Assembly (NCBI RefSeq): GCF_037038585.1
Contig: NC_092559.1
Location: forward strand, 12,448,488-12,512,487
DNA: 64,000 nucleotides
From: Patagioenas fasciata
Taxonomy: Eukaryota; Chordata; Aves; Columbiformes; Columbidae
Direction of reading: 5' to 3'
Positions 63,370-64,000 of this stretch are shown piece after piece. The notes below the pieces were generated by a model that was not told the DNA's origin, did no database searches, and saw only the letters and a list, made by a program, of their open reading frames with translations. Made by a program: the position numbers and the translations under genes. Position 1 is the first letter of the stretch. Every line of letters begins with the position of its first letter.

Positions 63370-64000
63370 CAGTCACCTTATCTTCCTCTCAGGTGGTCTG
63401 TCCATTTTTCCAATTACATAAACATCCTCCTTCCACCTGAATTTTTACTGGAGTTCCTTATTCATCCATGCTGGCCATCTTCTCCCTTACTTGATTTCTT
63501 GCTCATAGAGGTGCATCAGTCTTGAGCTTGGAGGAAGTGATGTTTGAATATTAACCAACTCTCTTGGATCCCCCTACTTTCTAGAGTCCTAACCCATGGC
63601 ATTCTTCCAGGTAGGACCTTGAAGAGGCTAAAGTTTGACCTGCAGAAGTCCGTGGTTGCAATCCTGCTTATTTCCCTGCTTCCTCCACGCAGGATCCTGA
63701 ACTCCACCATCTCATGGTTGCTGCAGCCGAGGTTGCCCCCAATCCTCACATCTTCAACCACTTCTTCTTGGTTTGTTAGGAAAAGGTCCAGCAGCACACC
63801 TCTCTTCATTGGCTCCTCCACCACCTGTGTCAAGAAGTTGTCATCAATGATCTGTAGGAATCTCCTGGACTGTGCGTGCTTAGCTGTCTTGGCTTCCAGC
63901 AGATGTCAGGGTGATTGAATTCCCCCATGAGAACCAGGGTTTGTGATTGCGAGACTACTTTAATCTATCTGTAGAAGGCCTCATCAATTTCCTCTTCCTG
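63370..64000 (-). pseudogene. CR1 endonuclease end (segment 5)
   Basis: Minus strand: VEEPMKRGVLLDLFLTNQEE then IGGNLGCSNHEMVEFRIL, the C-terminal endonuclease motifs of CR1 (LLDLILTN and GCSDHEMVEF). Broken by stops. Continues beyond the window. Confidence 0.87.

Larger units (their letters stand above)
49998..64000 (-). mobile_element. One minus-strand CR1 LINE split into five segments
   Basis: Segments 49998-50069 (3' tail with repeated AGAATCACAGAAT), 51312-51803 (RT C-terminus), 55605-56058 (RT with [14 protein letters not shown]), 57211-58040 (RT with VPEDWKKDNVTPVF and [16 protein letters not shown]) and 63364-64000 (endonuclease end and linker) are in correct CR1 order and orientation. 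Between them sit LTR-type insertions. Splicing the insertions out gives a continuous CR1 without gaps at most joints, so it is a single insertion later broken up. It runs off the right edge. Confidence 0.85.

Overview
This is vertebrate, most likely bird, nuclear DNA. It has avian-type CR1 LINE fragments with the usual 3' tail motif (repeated AGAATCACAGAAT on the antisense strand), several endogenous retrovirus (ERV) families, small DNA-transposon MITEs, and decayed exons of two host genes. I see no intact host gene, no bacterial features and no tRNA or rRNA genes. The two host genes are HINT2 (plus strand, 1.85-9.5 kb) and NPR2 (minus strand, 49.97-46.65 kb). They face each other, as in the conserved NPR2-SPAG8-HINT2 neighbourhood of human 9p13, a block that is Z-linked in birds. 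Both are broken (stops, frameshifts, lost exons and splice sites) and are separated by about 37 kb of nested retroelements. The simplest reading is a degenerate W-chromosome copy of this Z-linked block. W linkage is inferred, not shown.

Layout. 1-0.6 kb: CR1 (minus). 0.6-1.8 kb: GC-rich single-copy-like DNA. 1.85-2.5 kb: HINT2 exons, one split by a hAT-like MITE. 2.5-9.45 kb: a deleted class II provirus (minus, 6-bp TSD) carrying an ERV-L solo LTR. 9.47 kb: last HINT2 exon start. 9.5-20.8 kb: LTRs, class I pol remnant, a diverged ERV-L gag element, and an element with protease, integrase and env-like pieces. 20.86-35.2 kb: two ERV-L proviruses in tandem sharing the middle LTR. Inside the first sits a very young class II element (27-31.2 kb) with LTRs that look identical, an intact gag and an intact integrase but no protease, RT or env. 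35.2-39.3 kb: a CR1 with ORF1 esterase, endonuclease and RT, split by a solo LTR. 40.0-45.88 kb: a sister of the 2.5-kb provirus. 46.6-50 kb: NPR2 remnants. 50-64 kb: one minus-strand CR1 cut into five pieces by four LTR-element insertions, including a class II provirus at 58.0-63.4 kb.

Working together: there is no host operon or pathway here. The functional logic is retroviral: LTR promoter and poly(A) signal, primer-binding site, gag, pol, polypurine tract, LTR. Primer-binding sites match tRNA-Lys1,2 (ERV-L pair), tRNA-Trp (class II elements) and tRNA-Leu (51.8-kb element). Target-site duplications of 6, 5, 4, 8 and 2 bp date insertions relative to each other. The ERV-L pair also has gag and pol in one frame separated by a single TAG followed by a potential stem-loop, which looks like a readthrough signal.
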